Positions 1 to 8,823 of a stretch of DNA of 64,000 nucleotides are shown piece by piece. The DNA lies in assembly GCF_019457915.1 (NCBI RefSeq), contig NZ_JAHZSS010000022.1, forward strand, positions 1 through 64,000, read 5' to 3'. The notes beneath the pieces were generated by a model. It ran no database searches. It was not told where the DNA came from and saw nothing but the letters and a program-made list of their open reading frames with translations. Source of the DNA: Neiella holothuriorum (GTDB lineage: Bacteria > Pseudomonadota > Gammaproteobacteria > Enterobacterales > Neiellaceae). The position numbers and the translations under genes were made by a program. Position 1 is the first letter of the stretch. Each line of letters starts with the position of its first letter.

Positions 1-11
1 AACAAGTGCAC

Positions 12-42
12 AAAAAAGCCAGCGTTGAAGGAACGCTGGCTT
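12..42 (-). terminator. Rho-independent terminator, minus strand
   Basis: A perfect 10-bp inverted repeat (AGCCAGCGTT at 17-26 and its complement at 32-41, loop GAAGG) is preceded on the plus strand by six A residues. Read on the minus strand this is a GC-rich stem followed by a T run. It probably ends transcription coming from the minus-strand gene at 281-724. Confidence 0.8.
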
Positions 43-280
43 AATAAAAACCGTCAACTTATTTTAGGACGGCACACGCGTTAAAGAGGATGAACCCGTC
101 CTTGGGAACGATCCAAAACGCTAGTTGCAATAGCGTCAAAGGTTGAGCACATACTGTTCCAATTTAACTAAGCCACTCATTTAAAATGGTTATTTTTCCG
201 GCAAGTGCGAGAAATCAGCCCAATTTAAAATTTAGCGAACGCTAATGTAAAAATTACTGACAAGTTTTCATCTACATAAG
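43..280. other. Non-coding 3' flank with inverted repeats
   Basis: No credible gene is visible. The stretch lies between the DUF3859 gene stop and its probable terminator, so it may be a long 3' untranslated region on the minus strand. It contains a 7-bp perfect inverted repeat (AGGACGG at 66-72, CCGTCCT at 96-102) and a short palindromic element (TTAGCG at 232-237, CGCTAA at 240-245). I do not recognise any known RNA family here. Confidence 0.4.
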
Positions 281-724
281 CTACGACTTACGACGCCTTC
301 CCTGCCAGAAACTATCATCGTTAAGCACCTTGTATTCATCTACTTCAACATCAAAGGTTTCATCCACAATCAGCGCACCATTCAATTCAATGGTCATACG
401 CCAGTTCCCGCCTTTGTCATCGATCGGCGCCCAAATACAATCGCCAAGATAAAAGTGCCAGTCATTGTCACTAATAAACTCCTCACCTTCGAATGGTGGC
501 ATTACGTCACCTTCGTCATTAACTAGGTTGGGATGTTCAATGCGCCACACGATGCGGTGTCCTTTCGCTTTGCTGATATTGACGATTAGGCCAAACTCGA
601 CGTCAAGCTCAGCCAATACATGGCGGGTGAAGGACTTAATTTTAGGCAGCTGCTTGCTGGATGCATCAAATCCGTCATAAATTCCAGCGCTAACAATTCG
701 AGAGGAGAACTTTGTCTTAGCCAT
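281..724 (-). CDS. DUF3859 domain protein
   Basis: A 147-residue soluble protein with no signal peptide or membrane segment. The sequence shows the pattern I associate with DUF3859: an SAGIYDGF opening near residue 12, a central PPFEGEEF segment and an FYLGDCIWAPID segment followed by WRMTIELNG. The family has no established function; small beta-rich proteins of this kind occur in many Proteobacteria. A TTG codon at 739 would add five residues, but the ATG at 724 gives the usual family length. Neither start has a strong Shine-Dalgarno. It stands alone, with a terminator about 240 bases downstream. The domain call is from memory of the family, not a search. Confidence 0.75.
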   Translation of the reverse strand: MAKTKFSSRIVSAGIYDGFDASSKQLPKIKSFTRHVLAELDVEFGLIVNISKAKGHRIVWRIEHPNLVNDEGDVMPPFEGEEFISDNDWHFYLGDCIWAPIDDKGGNWRMTIELNGALIVDETFDVEVDEYKVLNDDSFWQGRRRKS

Positions 725-976
725 AACACCGTGCCACAAGAAGAAAACCCGGCAATTATAGCGATCACAGCGCCAATATGGCAGCTATCAAGAGTAAACG
801 CGCAACAACTAAAAATCCCCTGCAAGGCCGATACAGGAAAATATTCTGTGTAACCAAAAGGTAATTTAACGAAGAACTATGGCGGGGTTAATGACCACGT
901 AGAACAGCTAATGTTTGGAGTCCGTTTAATATATTGATAGCAAACCGAACTGCTTCTGCCGCTTGCTCCAATCAAT

Positions 977-1858
977 TCAGGCCGACAACACCAAGGTAAA
1001 CACCCCGGTGAGTAATACCCAAGCTGCAAACAATAACTTAACCAGCCGTATCGACAGGCGACTCACTAACGAACGAGCAAGCAACCCGCCAATAACTGCA
1101 CAAGGGCCAGCAAATAATACGACACCCCATTGAATTTCTTGGCTAACAAGTACGTGGTACGGTATTGCGCTCCAAACCGTAATGGCCGAAACGATCACGG
1201 CTGCGGCAATCGACATCGCTAAGTGGTAGCCGCGCAATATCAAATAAACAGCTAACAATTCCCCAACGCCAACGGACAGCCAAGCGGTGACCATCCCGCC
1301 GGCCAAACCAATCCAACTAATCATCCAACAATCGACGGCATTAATTTGGTTTCGCCACACCCCAGCCCCCCGCTTACAGCTGTAGAGGGTCATTAAGCCA
1401 AGGATGATAGAAAAAACGCTGAAGACTAAATGGGTAGCGGCCGGAGCTCGTATATGGGCGTATTGGCTAATTAAGGCGCCACTCACCGACCCAACTATGC
1501 ATAAACCAATGATTTTTCCGAAGCTCTGCCAGTTGGCATGTGTGCGTTGGTGCCGTTGATACCCTAACCACCAAGACAGTGCACCTGCGGTCATACCAAA
1601 GCATTGAATAGCGAAACTTGTTGCCACTGACTGCGCTCCGGAAAATCCCAATTGATGGAACGCCGGAATAAATACCACCCCGCCACCGGCCCCAGTTGCG
1701 TTGGCAAAGACGGCTCCAATCAGGCCAAGTAAACTGAACTTTATGTGCTCGGTGACAAGAACGATTGGTTCAGGCAGCAATGCAACGCAAATTAACCACA
1801 GCACAGTGAATGCGGCGGCAAGCCATTTACGATTAATGTGTGCCAGAGCAGCTATCAT
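977..1858 (-). CDS. TauE/SafE family permease
   Basis: A 293-residue polytopic inner-membrane protein with about eight hydrophobic segments. The glycine-rich motif GAGGG at residues 56-60, followed by VVFIPAF, is the hallmark of the TauE/SafE (sulfite exporter-like) family, whose members move sulfite, sulfoacetate or other small organosulfur or organic anions. The repeat of two membrane halves typical of the family is visible. No sulfur-metabolism gene is adjacent, so the substrate cannot be inferred. A perfect 12-bp palindrome (GAAAACGTTTTC, 1870-1881) lies only 12 bases upstream of the start codon and may be an operator. The Shine-Dalgarno is weak. Confidence 0.8.
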   Translation of the reverse strand: MIAALAHINRKWLAAAFTVLWLICVALLPEPIVLVTEHIKFSLLGLIGAVFANATGAGGGVVFIPAFHQLGFSGAQSVATSFAIQCFGMTAGALSWWLGYQRHQRTHANWQSFGKIIGLCIVGSVSGALISQYAHIRAPAATHLVFSVFSIILGLMTLYSCKRGAGVWRNQINAVDCWMISWIGLAGGMVTAWLSVGVGELLAVYLILRGYHLAMSIAAAVIVSAITVWSAIPYHVLVSQEIQWGVVLFAGPCAVIGGLLARSLVSRLSIRLVKLLFAAWVLLTGVFTLVLSA

Positions 1859-1869
1859 CCAAAACCAAT

Positions 1870-1881
1870 GAAAACGTTTTC
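1870..1881. promoter_or_regulatory. 12-bp palindrome, LacI-family-like operator
   Basis: GAAAACGTTTTC is self-complementary and resembles the CG-centred operators bound by LacI/GalR-type repressors. It lies between the divergent permease (start 1858) and YheT-like (start 2004) genes, close enough to the permease start to block transcription or translation initiation. No cognate regulator gene is nearby, so the role is inferred. Confidence 0.3.
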
Positions 1882-2003
1882 TTTGATGTCGAATCTATCA
1901 ACTGGTAATCATTGCGCAAAGCGAACATTGGCTTTTTGCCGTTAAACTGTGACACTCAGCAAGCAGCTAACAACCCACCATTTGCTCAACTGGAACGAAC
2001 CGT

Positions 2004-2975
2004 TTGTCAAAATTGCCGCTATTTAACCCGCCTCGCCTGCTGCGAAATCGCCACCTACAAACGCTGTGGACACGGATAAGAGCACGCCGAAACAGACTCA
2101 ATTATCGACAACAAACCTTGCTCGCCAGCGATGGTGAGCAACTGTTGTTGCATTGGGCTGCAAACATCACGGCACAAACAAAGACTATCGTCCTTCTACT
2201 CCATGGCCTTGAAGGCTCAGCAGAGTCCGATTACATCAAAGGCATGGTGGCCAATTTAGCGTCGCCAGAGCGCGTGCCTGTGGTGTTTGAATTTCGCGGT
2301 TGTGGTCAAGCGCCCAATCAGACTGAGCGCAGCTACCATTCTGGTGAAATATCAGACCTAAGCTGTGTACTCAGTTTCTTGCAACAGCACTATCCCACAG
2401 CAGCCATTCATGCGGTTGGCTTCAGTTTGGGTGGTAATGTATTGGTGCGTTATTTAGGAACTACCGGTAGCAAGAGCTTGGTTGAGCGTGCTGCTGTCAT
2501 TTCAGCGCCACTTGAATTAGCCGCTTGTGCCAAGCAACTGAGCCATTGGTCTGCCTATATCTACAAACGATATTTGCTTAACTCGTTGGTGAATAAAACC
2601 ATAGCGGCCTATCAGCACAAAAGCTGGCAGCATTTTCGCCCGCCTCACCCCAATCAGGTTCGTCGAGTTCGTAGCTTTTGGCATTTTGATAATCTTGTCA
2701 CTGCACCACTTCATGGCTTTGATGGTGCCGATCACTACTATCAGCAATGTAGCGGCAAGCAATATTTGAAAGGCATACAACGGCCAACCTTAATTCTGCA
2801 CGCTCAAGACGATCCGTTTATGAACAACGAAGTCATCCCTACTGCGGCGGAATTATCGAATCATGTTGATTATGTTTTGACCCGTCACGGCGGTCATGTG
2901 GGGTTTATTCAAGGAAGTTTGCTCAAGCCGGAGCATTGGCTTGAGCAAGTAGTACCCGATTGGTTGGCACGCTAG
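2004..2975 (+). CDS. yheT: Alpha/beta-fold hydrolase, YheT family
   Basis: A 323-residue soluble hydrolase matching the YheT/ABHD1-3 family along its whole length. The N-terminal RNRHLQTLW segment is the family signature. The nucleophile elbow GFSLGG sits at residues 139-144 (Ser141), the acid lies in HAQDDPF near Asp269/270, and the histidine is His298 in HGGHVGF. An oxyanion-region HGLEG motif is at residues 67-71. The physiological substrate of bacterial YheT is not settled; esterase activity is inferred from the triad. The start is a TTG codon, with a GGAA element eight bases upstream. No ATG fits the family N-terminus better. Confidence 0.85.
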   Translation: MSKLPLFNPPRLLRNRHLQTLWTRIRARRNRLNYRQQTLLASDGEQLLLHWAANITAQTKTIVLLLHGLEGSAESDYIKGMVANLASPERVPVVFEFRGCGQAPNQTERSYHSGEISDLSCVLSFLQQHYPTAAIHAVGFSLGGNVLVRYLGTTGSKSLVERAAVISAPLELAACAKQLSHWSAYIYKRYLLNSLVNKTIAAYQHKSWQHFRPPHPNQVRRVRSFWHFDNLVTAPLHGFDGADHYYQQCSGKQYLKGIQRPTLILHAQDDPFMNNEVIPTAAELSNHVDYVLTRHGGHVGFIQGSLLKPEHWLEQVVPDWLAR

Positions 2976-3002
2976 GCCACACCAATCGGAGCTGTGAGCG
3001 CG

Positions 3003-3641
3003 TTACTCTGCGCCGTCCATCGAATAGATGCGGCTGATGTCGTCAACGCCAGAAACAGTCACTTTCATATCGCGAATCAGGCCATTATCAAGGCCATAAA
3101 TCCAGCCATGAACCGATAGCTCTTGGCCTGAGCGCCAGGCATTTTGCACAATGGTGGTATGGCAAACATTGGCTACTTGCTCACGCACGTTTAGTTCACA
3201 CATTAGATTGAAGCGCTTATCCGTGTCTTCAATAGCTTCAATTCGAGCCTTGTGCGCGCGGTACACGTCTTTAATGTGGCGCAGCCAATTGTCAATTAAG
3301 CCGAATGACTCATTGCCCATTGCAGCCTTCACGCCGCCACAACCATAATGTCCAACCACCATGATGTGCTTCACCTTCAACACTTCAACGGCATATTGAA
3401 TCACCGACAGACAGTTCAGATCAGTGTGCACAACCACATTAGCAATATTGCGGTGAACAAACACTTCGCCTGGCAGCAAGCCGACAATTTGGTTCGCCGG
3501 TACGCGCGAGTCAGAGCAACCAATCCACAGGTACTCTGGGCTCTGTTGCTCAGACAAGTTATCAAAAAACTCAGGATCTGCGTCGCTAGTACGCGCTGCC
3601 CACTCTTCATTTTGTTTAAATAATTGTTTGATTACTGGCAT
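3003..3641 (-). CDS. can: Beta-class carbonic anhydrase
   Basis: A 212-residue beta-carbonic anhydrase that interconverts CO2 and bicarbonate in the cytoplasm, supplying bicarbonate to carboxylations such as those of pyrimidine, arginine and fatty-acid synthesis. The zinc ligands fall at the positions expected for the E. coli Can type: Cys42 and Asp44 in CSDSRVP, His98 and Cys101 in HYGCGG. The length is normal. It lies convergent to the YheT-type gene with only 27 bases between stops. On the minus strand it follows queE by about 100 bases, so it probably has its own promoter in that gap. Confidence 0.95.
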   Translation of the reverse strand: MPVIKQLFKQNEEWAARTSDADPEFFDNLSEQQSPEYLWIGCSDSRVPANQIVGLLPGEVFVHRNIANVVVHTDLNCLSVIQYAVEVLKVKHIMVVGHYGCGGVKAAMGNESFGLIDNWLRHIKDVYRAHKARIEAIEDTDKRFNLMCELNVREQVANVCHTTIVQNAWRSGQELSVHGWIYGLDNGLIRDMKVTVSGVDDISRIYSMDGAE

Positions 3642-3744
3642 AAATCACCTGTTTCTAGTGCGACACTCAGTATATTCTGCAAGCCGGTTAAGTCACGTAA
3701 ATTCAGACTGGTCAGTGCTCCCGCTAATTATAAGGATAATTGCG

Positions 3745-4419
3745 CTAAGCAATGCCGATATATTTATGGGTTTGGACCGACAAGCGCCAATTTCGTGCGA
3801 TGCACGTATCCATGCACAAGCGCGTCGCTCTGGCTTTTTGGCTGATCGGCTGCAAACAAATAAAAACGTCTGAGTCAGAAAGCTCCACTTGTGCCAGCAG
3901 TTCGTCAAGATTATCTACATCTTGCTGACGAGCGACTGGGTGCTTGATTTCGTCTGCGCGATGCATTGCTTCTGCTAACACCGGCATACCGCCTTTCATA
4001 GCGATTTTAGGCGAAACGGTCACCCAGCTTTGCTCTGCCACTTGCACAGCAAAGGTACCACTGGTTTCGATTTGTACCGAATAGCCCTGCTCGATCAGTT
4101 GCGTGGTGAGCGCGGTCAAATCATACATGCAAGGCTCACCGCCGGTGATCACCACATGACGAGCAGCATACTGTTGCTCGTTGAATAAGCTTATGAGCTG
4201 TTCGGCATCAAGCCGACTAAACTGCGGCGAATCGAGCTTTTTAGTGAAAATGACATCATGAGCCACTTCATCGTCAGGTTCGACATCCCACGTGTGCTTG
4301 GTATCGCACCAGGCGCATCCAACCGGGCAACCTTGTAGGCGAACAAAGATTGCAGGCACACCAGCATGCACACCTTCGCCTTGAATGGTCTGAAAAACTT
4401 CGTTGACGGGATACTTCAT
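3745..4419 (-). CDS. queE: 7-carboxy-7-deazaguanine synthase QueE
   Basis: A 224-residue radical SAM enzyme that converts 6-carboxy-tetrahydropterin to 7-carboxy-7-deazaguanine in queuosine synthesis. The 4Fe-4S ligands are Cys31, Cys35 and Cys38 (GCPVGCAWC), preceded by the N-terminal QGEG segment that binds substrate. The C-terminal RNWRLSVQTHKY segment is the QueE signature and contains the family's conserved ending. It is divergent from queC with 69 bases between starts, so a shared regulatory region is likely. The product is the substrate of the neighbouring QueC. Confidence 0.95.
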   Translation of the reverse strand: MKYPVNEVFQTIQGEGVHAGVPAIFVRLQGCPVGCAWCDTKHTWDVEPDDEVAHDVIFTKKLDSPQFSRLDAEQLISLFNEQQYAARHVVITGGEPCMYDLTALTTQLIEQGYSVQIETSGTFAVQVAEQSWVTVSPKIAMKGGMPVLAEAMHRADEIKHPVARQQDVDNLDELLAQVELSDSDVFICLQPISQKARATRLCMDTCIARNWRLSVQTHKYIGIA

Positions 4420-4488
4420 GCTGCCGTTGGCTCCGCTTTTATGTAGAATGCGCGTCTTGTACAGGATCCTAGCAGCTCAGGCAAGAAT

Positions 4489-5148
4489 ATGAGTAACAAA
4501 GTCGTTGTGATTTATTCCGGTGGGATGGACTCATACACCGTATTGAACCGTGCCATCAAAGATGGCAAAGAAGTCCATGCGCTGACCTTTAATTACGGTC
4601 AACGGCATGTAAAAGAAATTGACGTTGCCAGCGCGGTCTGCAAACGTCTTAATGTGCCTCACCAAGTCATCGATATTCGTGCAATCAATGCATTGCTCGC
4701 CGGCAGTTCGCTGACCGATGATATTGAGATCCCTGAAGGCCATTATGAAGAACAAAGCATGATGTCGACAGTGGTGCCAAATCGCAACATGGTGCTGTTA
4801 TCGCTGGCTATAGCTTACGCCGTATCGATGAAGGCAGAGGCGGTATATTACGGTGCCCACAGTGGCGATCATGCCATTTACCCAGATTGTCGTCCTGAGT
4901 TCGTCCACAAGATGAATGAAGTATCGCTGCTGGCCAATTATGAGCCGGTGGCTATTGTTACCCCTTACTTAAATAACTCTAAGATCGAAATCTTAACGGA
5001 CGGTTTAAGCATGGGGTTAGATTACTCAGAGACTTGGACTTGCTATAACGGCCGCGAAAAGGCCTGTGGTAAGTGTGGCGCCTGTGTCGAGCGATTAGAG
5101 GCCTTTACCGAAAATAAGGCCACCGATCCACTTAGCTACGAAGCATAA
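4489..5148 (+). CDS. queC: 7-cyano-7-deazaguanine synthase QueC
   Basis: A 219-residue ATP-dependent enzyme that turns 7-carboxy-7-deazaguanine and ammonia into preQ0, the next step after QueE. The PP-loop SGGMDS is at residues 10-15, and the zinc site is Cys185, Cys193, Cys196 and Cys199 near the C-terminus. The length is normal for the family. The ATG at 4489 follows an AGG element at about seven bases. It is convergent with feoC, with 21 bases between the two stops. No preQ1 riboswitch could be recognised in the short divergent spacer. Confidence 0.95.
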   Translation: MSNKVVVIYSGGMDSYTVLNRAIKDGKEVHALTFNYGQRHVKEIDVASAVCKRLNVPHQVIDIRAINALLAGSSLTDDIEIPEGHYEEQSMMSTVVPNRNMVLLSLAIAYAVSMKAEAVYYGAHSGDHAIYPDCRPEFVHKMNEVSLLANYEPVAIVTPYLNNSKIEILTDGLSMGLDYSETWTCYNGREKACGKCGACVERLEAFTENKATDPLSYEA

Positions 5149-5169
5149 CCAGCAAACTAATCTAGTTTG

Positions 5170-5412
5170 CTAGTCTAATTTACTGACCAATGGCAAGGCT
5201 TGTTCGCCTTGCCATTGAAACATTTCCACCCCAGCACTGCTGCAGCAACCACCATCACATGCATCTGCTGATAATCGCTTTATTCGCCCGCGTTTAACCA
5301 GCAAATTCAGCATATCAGCAACCGCAGGCTCACTGGCTTTCAGCTCGCGCGCGATCATGGCTTGGCTAAGCGGCCCTTTGTCTTGCAGCAAAGCAACAAG
5401 ATCATGCAGCAT
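5170..5412 (-). CDS. feoC: FeoC-like transcriptional regulator
   Basis: An 80-residue winged-helix protein at the end of the feoABC operon. Residues 1-45 form a helix-turn-helix; the wing carries Cys52, Cys56 and Cys57, a reduced version of the cysteine cluster that binds an iron-sulfur cluster in other FeoC proteins. FeoC is thought to sense iron or oxygen, or to protect FeoB from proteolysis. The ATG at 5412 is chosen because it is preceded by AGAAGG at about nine bases and overlaps the feoB stop by 11 bases, which suggests translational coupling. A GTG further upstream is less likely. Confidence 0.8.
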   Translation of the reverse strand: MLHDLVALLQDKGPLSQAMIARELKASEPAVADMLNLLVKRGRIKRLSADACDGGCCSSAGVEMFQWQGEQALPLVSKLD

Positions 5413-7612
5413 GAGCCAACACCTTCTGTTGACCAAACCAAGCTTTAATCGCGCTTGTCCGCATCAACAAGAAACTCAGCGCAGGTACCACTAAGGCGAA
5501 CACACACAACAAAACAGAGCCGGAGCCATCAAGGATCCAATAAGCGCCCTGATAGAAGGCTGTAGCGCTACAATACGCCAACAACGTACTCCAAACACCG
5601 ATAAACACCGCCCACTTCAGGCCAATTTCGCGTGCAATAGTACCGGTAGCGCTGGCACACGGAATATACATCAGCACAAACAGTAAATAAGCGAAGGCGC
5701 CAATCGCACCATTGAAACGTTCTTGCATTGCGGTATAGGTAGACTTGCTAACCTCTTGTTCTTCGGCCGCTAATTCGATGTCTTCGACATGGCCAATATC
5801 AATACCGAGAGGATCGAGCAAGGCGCCGCTAATCGCAACTAAGTTGCCAGTCACCGAGCCAACCGCTTCTTCCAAAGACTCCATCAAGGTAGCGGCTTCT
5901 TCATCACCGGCTTCGGCTTGATACAAGTTATTGAGCGTGCCGACCACAACTTCTTTTGCAAACACGCCGGTAAAAATACCAACGGTTGCTTGCCAGTTAT
6001 CGTCTTCAATACCCATTGGGTAAAACAGTGGCGTGATGGTTTGGCTGACTTTAGAGAGCAGCGATTTATTCGTATCTTGATTGCCGAGCGTACCGTCTGT
6101 TCCCAACGAGTTGAGCAGCCCGATACAGGTAACCATGATGACAATAATCTTACCGGCACCAACCACAAAGCCTTTCAGCTTTTGCCAGGTTTTAAGCAGT
6201 ACTGGCTTTAAATGTGGCCGTTCATAATTTGGTAGCTCAAGCACTACGCTAGAACTCTCTCCCGGCAGCAATGAGTGACGCAGCGCCAACCCAGTGAGGA
6301 TCGCCATTAAGATACCGAGGAGGTACAACAGAAACACCATGTTCTGGCCGGTGCTAGGAAAGAAAGCGGCGGCAAATAGTGCATAAACAGGTAAACGTGC
6401 GCCACATGACATGAAATGCGACATGGCACTGGTGATCACTCGCTCAGAGCTTTGCTCCAAGGTGCGGGTTGCCATTACCGCAGGCACAGAGCAACCAAAG
6501 CCCATGATCATAGGAACAAAAGCCTGCCCCGGCAGGCCAAGTCGATTCATTAAACGATCGACCACCACCGCGGCACGCGCTAAATAGCCCGATTGCTCGA
6601 GCACGGTTAAGAACAAGTACAAACAGCCAATAATCGGAATAAAAGTACTGACGGTCTGAATACCGGCACCAACACCATCGGCCAGTAATGCGATAACAAT
6701 CGCCGGAGCGCCAATAGACTCAAGCACTGATGCGGTACCATCGACAGCAATTGCGCCAACTGCAATGTCAAAGAAATCAATAAATGCGCCACCAACGTGA
6801 ATGGTGAACATAAACATCAAATACATCACGCCTAAAAATACAGGCAGCGCTAACCAAGGATTTAGTACCCAGCGATCAAGTTTGTGACTGAACTGCTCTG
6901 CTGCGATGGTTGGATCGGTCACCACACTGCGAGCCACTTGGTTACACAGCTGGTAGCGCTTGCTGGCAATGTCTAACTCGATATCACCGGCAACCGGTTG
7001 TTCGCCACGGTAATGACGATCAATCAAGTTAACCAAAGCGGTTAAACGAGACTCCACAGCTTGCTCTGCTAGCCAGCTTTCAACATGCTCATCGTAATTC
7101 GGGATTAGTTTGGCAAGCTGGGGCTTTGCCAATAATGCAACCAGCTGCTCGAGATAACTTTGCGGTTGGGTACCATCAATTTCTAATACAGGCACACCAA
7201 GCTTCGCTTCTAACCCATTGTGATTGATGACGATGCCCTGCTTGCGGGCCACATCAGCTCGCGTCAGGATCACCACCATAGGGCGACCTAATTCAGCAAG
7301 TTGGGTGGTTAAATAGAGATGACGCTCGAGACAGGTTGCATCTAACACATTGAGCACGACATCGGGCGTTTCGTGGATCAGGTAATCCAGGGTGACGCGT
7401 TCATCATCGGAGCTTTGTTGCTGTGGGATCAGAGAATAAACACCGGGCAAATCAACTAGTTCAGCGACATACTCGTTATAACTTAGCTTACCTTGTTTTT
7501 TCTCAACCGTAATGCCGGGGAAATTACCAACGCGTTGCTTTAAACCGGTTAGTCCATTAAATAGTGTAGTTTTACCTGCATTGGGGTTACCAACCAGGGC
7601 AATACGCGTCAT
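5402..7612 (-). CDS. feoB: Ferrous iron transporter FeoB
   Basis: A 736-residue inner-membrane Fe(II) transporter with an N-terminal GTPase domain. G1 is GNPNAGKTT at residues 8-16 and G3 is the DLPG near residue 57. The G4 position reads TRAD instead of the usual N-x-x-D, a substitution tolerated in other GTPases that use T-K-x-D. Two Gate-like membrane halves follow, with the conserved cysteine in the GFGCSVPA segment. The ATG at 7612 is used; a TTG at 7621, overlapping the feoA stop and preceded by GAGG at ten bases, is a serious alternative. It is the central gene of feoABC, and iron- and oxygen-dependent control is expected from the family. Confidence 0.95.
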   Translation of the reverse strand: MTRIALVGNPNAGKTTLFNGLTGLKQRVGNFPGITVEKKQGKLSYNEYVAELVDLPGVYSLIPQQQSSDDERVTLDYLIHETPDVVLNVLDATCLERHLYLTTQLAELGRPMVVILTRADVARKQGIVINHNGLEAKLGVPVLEIDGTQPQSYLEQLVALLAKPQLAKLIPNYDEHVESWLAEQAVESRLTALVNLIDRHYRGEQPVAGDIELDIASKRYQLCNQVARSVVTDPTIAAEQFSHKLDRWVLNPWLALPVFLGVMYLMFMFTIHVGGAFIDFFDIAVGAIAVDGTASVLESIGAPAIVIALLADGVGAGIQTVSTFIPIIGCLYLFLTVLEQSGYLARAAVVVDRLMNRLGLPGQAFVPMIMGFGCSVPAVMATRTLEQSSERVITSAMSHFMSCGARLPVYALFAAAFFPSTGQNMVFLLYLLGILMAILTGLALRHSLLPGESSSVVLELPNYERPHLKPVLLKTWQKLKGFVVGAGKIIVIMVTCIGLLNSLGTDGTLGNQDTNKSLLSKVSQTITPLFYPMGIEDDNWQATVGIFTGVFAKEVVVGTLNNLYQAEAGDEEAATLMESLEEAVGSVTGNLVAISGALLDPLGIDIGHVEDIELAAEEQEVSKSTYTAMQERFNGAIGAFAYLLFVLMYIPCASATGTIAREIGLKWAVFIGVWSTLLAYCSATAFYQGAYWILDGSGSVLLCVFALVVPALSFLLMRTSAIKAWFGQQKVLAHAA

Positions 7613-7617
7613 TTGGT

Positions 7618-7842
7618 TCAAGCTTGCTGTACCTCAATTGCTGCAGCCAAATCGCCGCGCAGCATCAGCTGAGTGCTTTTGACTTCAATTTGGCAACCGG
7701 CACCATAGGGCGCAGGTCTAACATAAGTAATACTGGCGCCCGGGATCACACCTAAATCCATCAGCTTGCCACGTGATGGTTGCTTGCAATCAATCGCGCG
7801 GACGACTGCTTTTTGGCTTGGTTTGAGACGATCTAAAGTCAT
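7618..7842 (-). CDS. feoA: Ferrous iron transport protein FeoA
   Basis: A 74-residue SH3-fold cytoplasmic protein that works with FeoB in ferrous iron uptake. It has the family pattern of an N-terminal LDRLKPSQ segment, a central KLMDLGVIPG motif near residues 26-35 and a C-terminal MLRGDLA segment. Its TGA stop at 7618-7620 touches a possible TTG start of feoB, so the two are translationally coupled. The operon promoter must lie in 7843-8190. Confidence 0.9.
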   Translation of the reverse strand: MTLDRLKPSQKAVVRAIDCKQPSRGKLMDLGVIPGASITYVRPAPYGAGCQIEVKSTQLMLRGDLAAAIEVQQA

Positions 7843-8190
7843 TGAGCACCAACTTAAATGTAAACAAGAATCGTAATCAGTTCGATACTATAATACAGCT
7901 GTCGCTGATTCTAAATAGTTGAACATGAATCAACTCGGTCATGTAGCGTGTCCCTCGCGTCGTAAAACACTTTCACAACACCTGAACTCGGCCGTTAACC
8001 AATTGAAGGGAGCGCGAGGTGTCGACCAACGCTTCAACCCACAAAGACCATGCGATAATAGAAATTAATTTCGTTATATACCGCACAATTCTGAGTATAA
8101 GAGCCGTTCAACTTCATATTTTTTGATTTAGTGCAGCTTTTACGACTTTAATTGGCATAGTTATTAAAAAGATCGTTTTCCAGCAATAGC
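7843..8190. other. Intergenic region with feo promoter
   Basis: No gene is visible. The minus-strand feo promoter must be here. A TATTAT/TATAGT-type -10 is possible near 7890, and a degenerate Fur-like element (TGATTAC then ATTCTTG on the minus strand, about 7868-7882) matches the Fur consensus only partly. An inverted pair GTTGA/TCAAC at 7917-7933 resembles an FNR site but has the wrong spacing. CCTCGCG near 7952 and CGCGAGG near 8015 could pair over a long distance. Confidence 0.35.
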
Positions 8191-8823
8191 TTGGTATCAT
8201 TTGGCTTTCTTTGCGTTTACAGGCTGTGTCACTTGCGCATCAAACATTCCAACGTCCTCTGGCTCAGCCTCATACCGATCATAGCCATTGGCCTGCATTT
8301 CCGGTGGCCGTCTAACGCGCCTTATTTAGCCATACACGCGAACCAACCTCTGAGCAGTCAATGGTGGACACTGATCTCTGCGCCATTGGCCCATACTAAC
8401 GGCTATCATCTCGTCATGAACTTGATGGCTTATGTCATTATCGCGCAGCTATCAGATACGGCCCTGAGATCTTGGCGCATGCCTTTAGTAACACTATGCC
8501 TAGGCGCGTTGAGTAGCCTTGGTTTTATAATGGGTGATAGTGGCTTGACCAGCTTGGTTGGATTATCTGGCGCATTGCATGGGGTGGTGGCCTACTTGGT
8601 GATCCGAGAATTTAACTCGGCTCGATTATTTATGGCCGTACTGGCAACGGGATTAGTGATCAAACTAATCGCTGAAGGGTATTGGGGTGGCAGTGAGGTA
8701 ACAAGTCAACTCATTGATGCTCAGGTTGCAACATCAAATCATTTAGTGGGCGCCATTGCCGGCGCCCTACTCGCAATATTACTGCAGTTAATTGTTCGTT
8801 CGAAGCATCAAGCAAGTGACTGA
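8191..8823 (+). CDS. rrtA: Rhombosortase (rhomboid-like GlyGly-CTERM peptidase)
   Basis: A six-helix-type membrane protease of up to 210 residues. The serine motif GLSGALHG (near residue 128) and the distal histidine in NHLVGAIAG are the rhombosortase pattern, in which Ser and His form the dyad. Family members cleave the C-terminal GlyGly-CTERM anchor of secreted proteins, often type II secretion substrates, at the inner membrane. The start is uncertain: TTG at 8191 has no Shine-Dalgarno, while an in-frame TTG at 8233 follows AGG at ten bases and gives a 196-residue protein. It ends inside the convergent pyrF gene (16-base overlap). No GlyGly-CTERM substrate is encoded in the window. Confidence 0.85.
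   Translation: MVSFGFLCVYRLCHLRIKHSNVLWLSLIPIIAIGLHFRWPSNAPYLAIHANQPLSSQWWTLISAPLAHTNGYHLVMNLMAYVIIAQLSDTALRSWRMPLVTLCLGALSSLGFIMGDSGLTSLVGLSGALHGVVAYLVIREFNSARLFMAVLATGLVIKLIAEGYWGGSEVTSQLIDAQVATSNHLVGAIAGALLAILLQLIVRSKHQASD

Noticed and set aside
7868-7890. Fur box upstream of feoA
   Set aside because: The best element matches the Fur consensus too poorly to be listed as a site.
7917-7933. FNR-like site upstream of feoA
   Set aside because: The half-sites are GTTGA and TCAAC and the spacing is one base too long for FNR.
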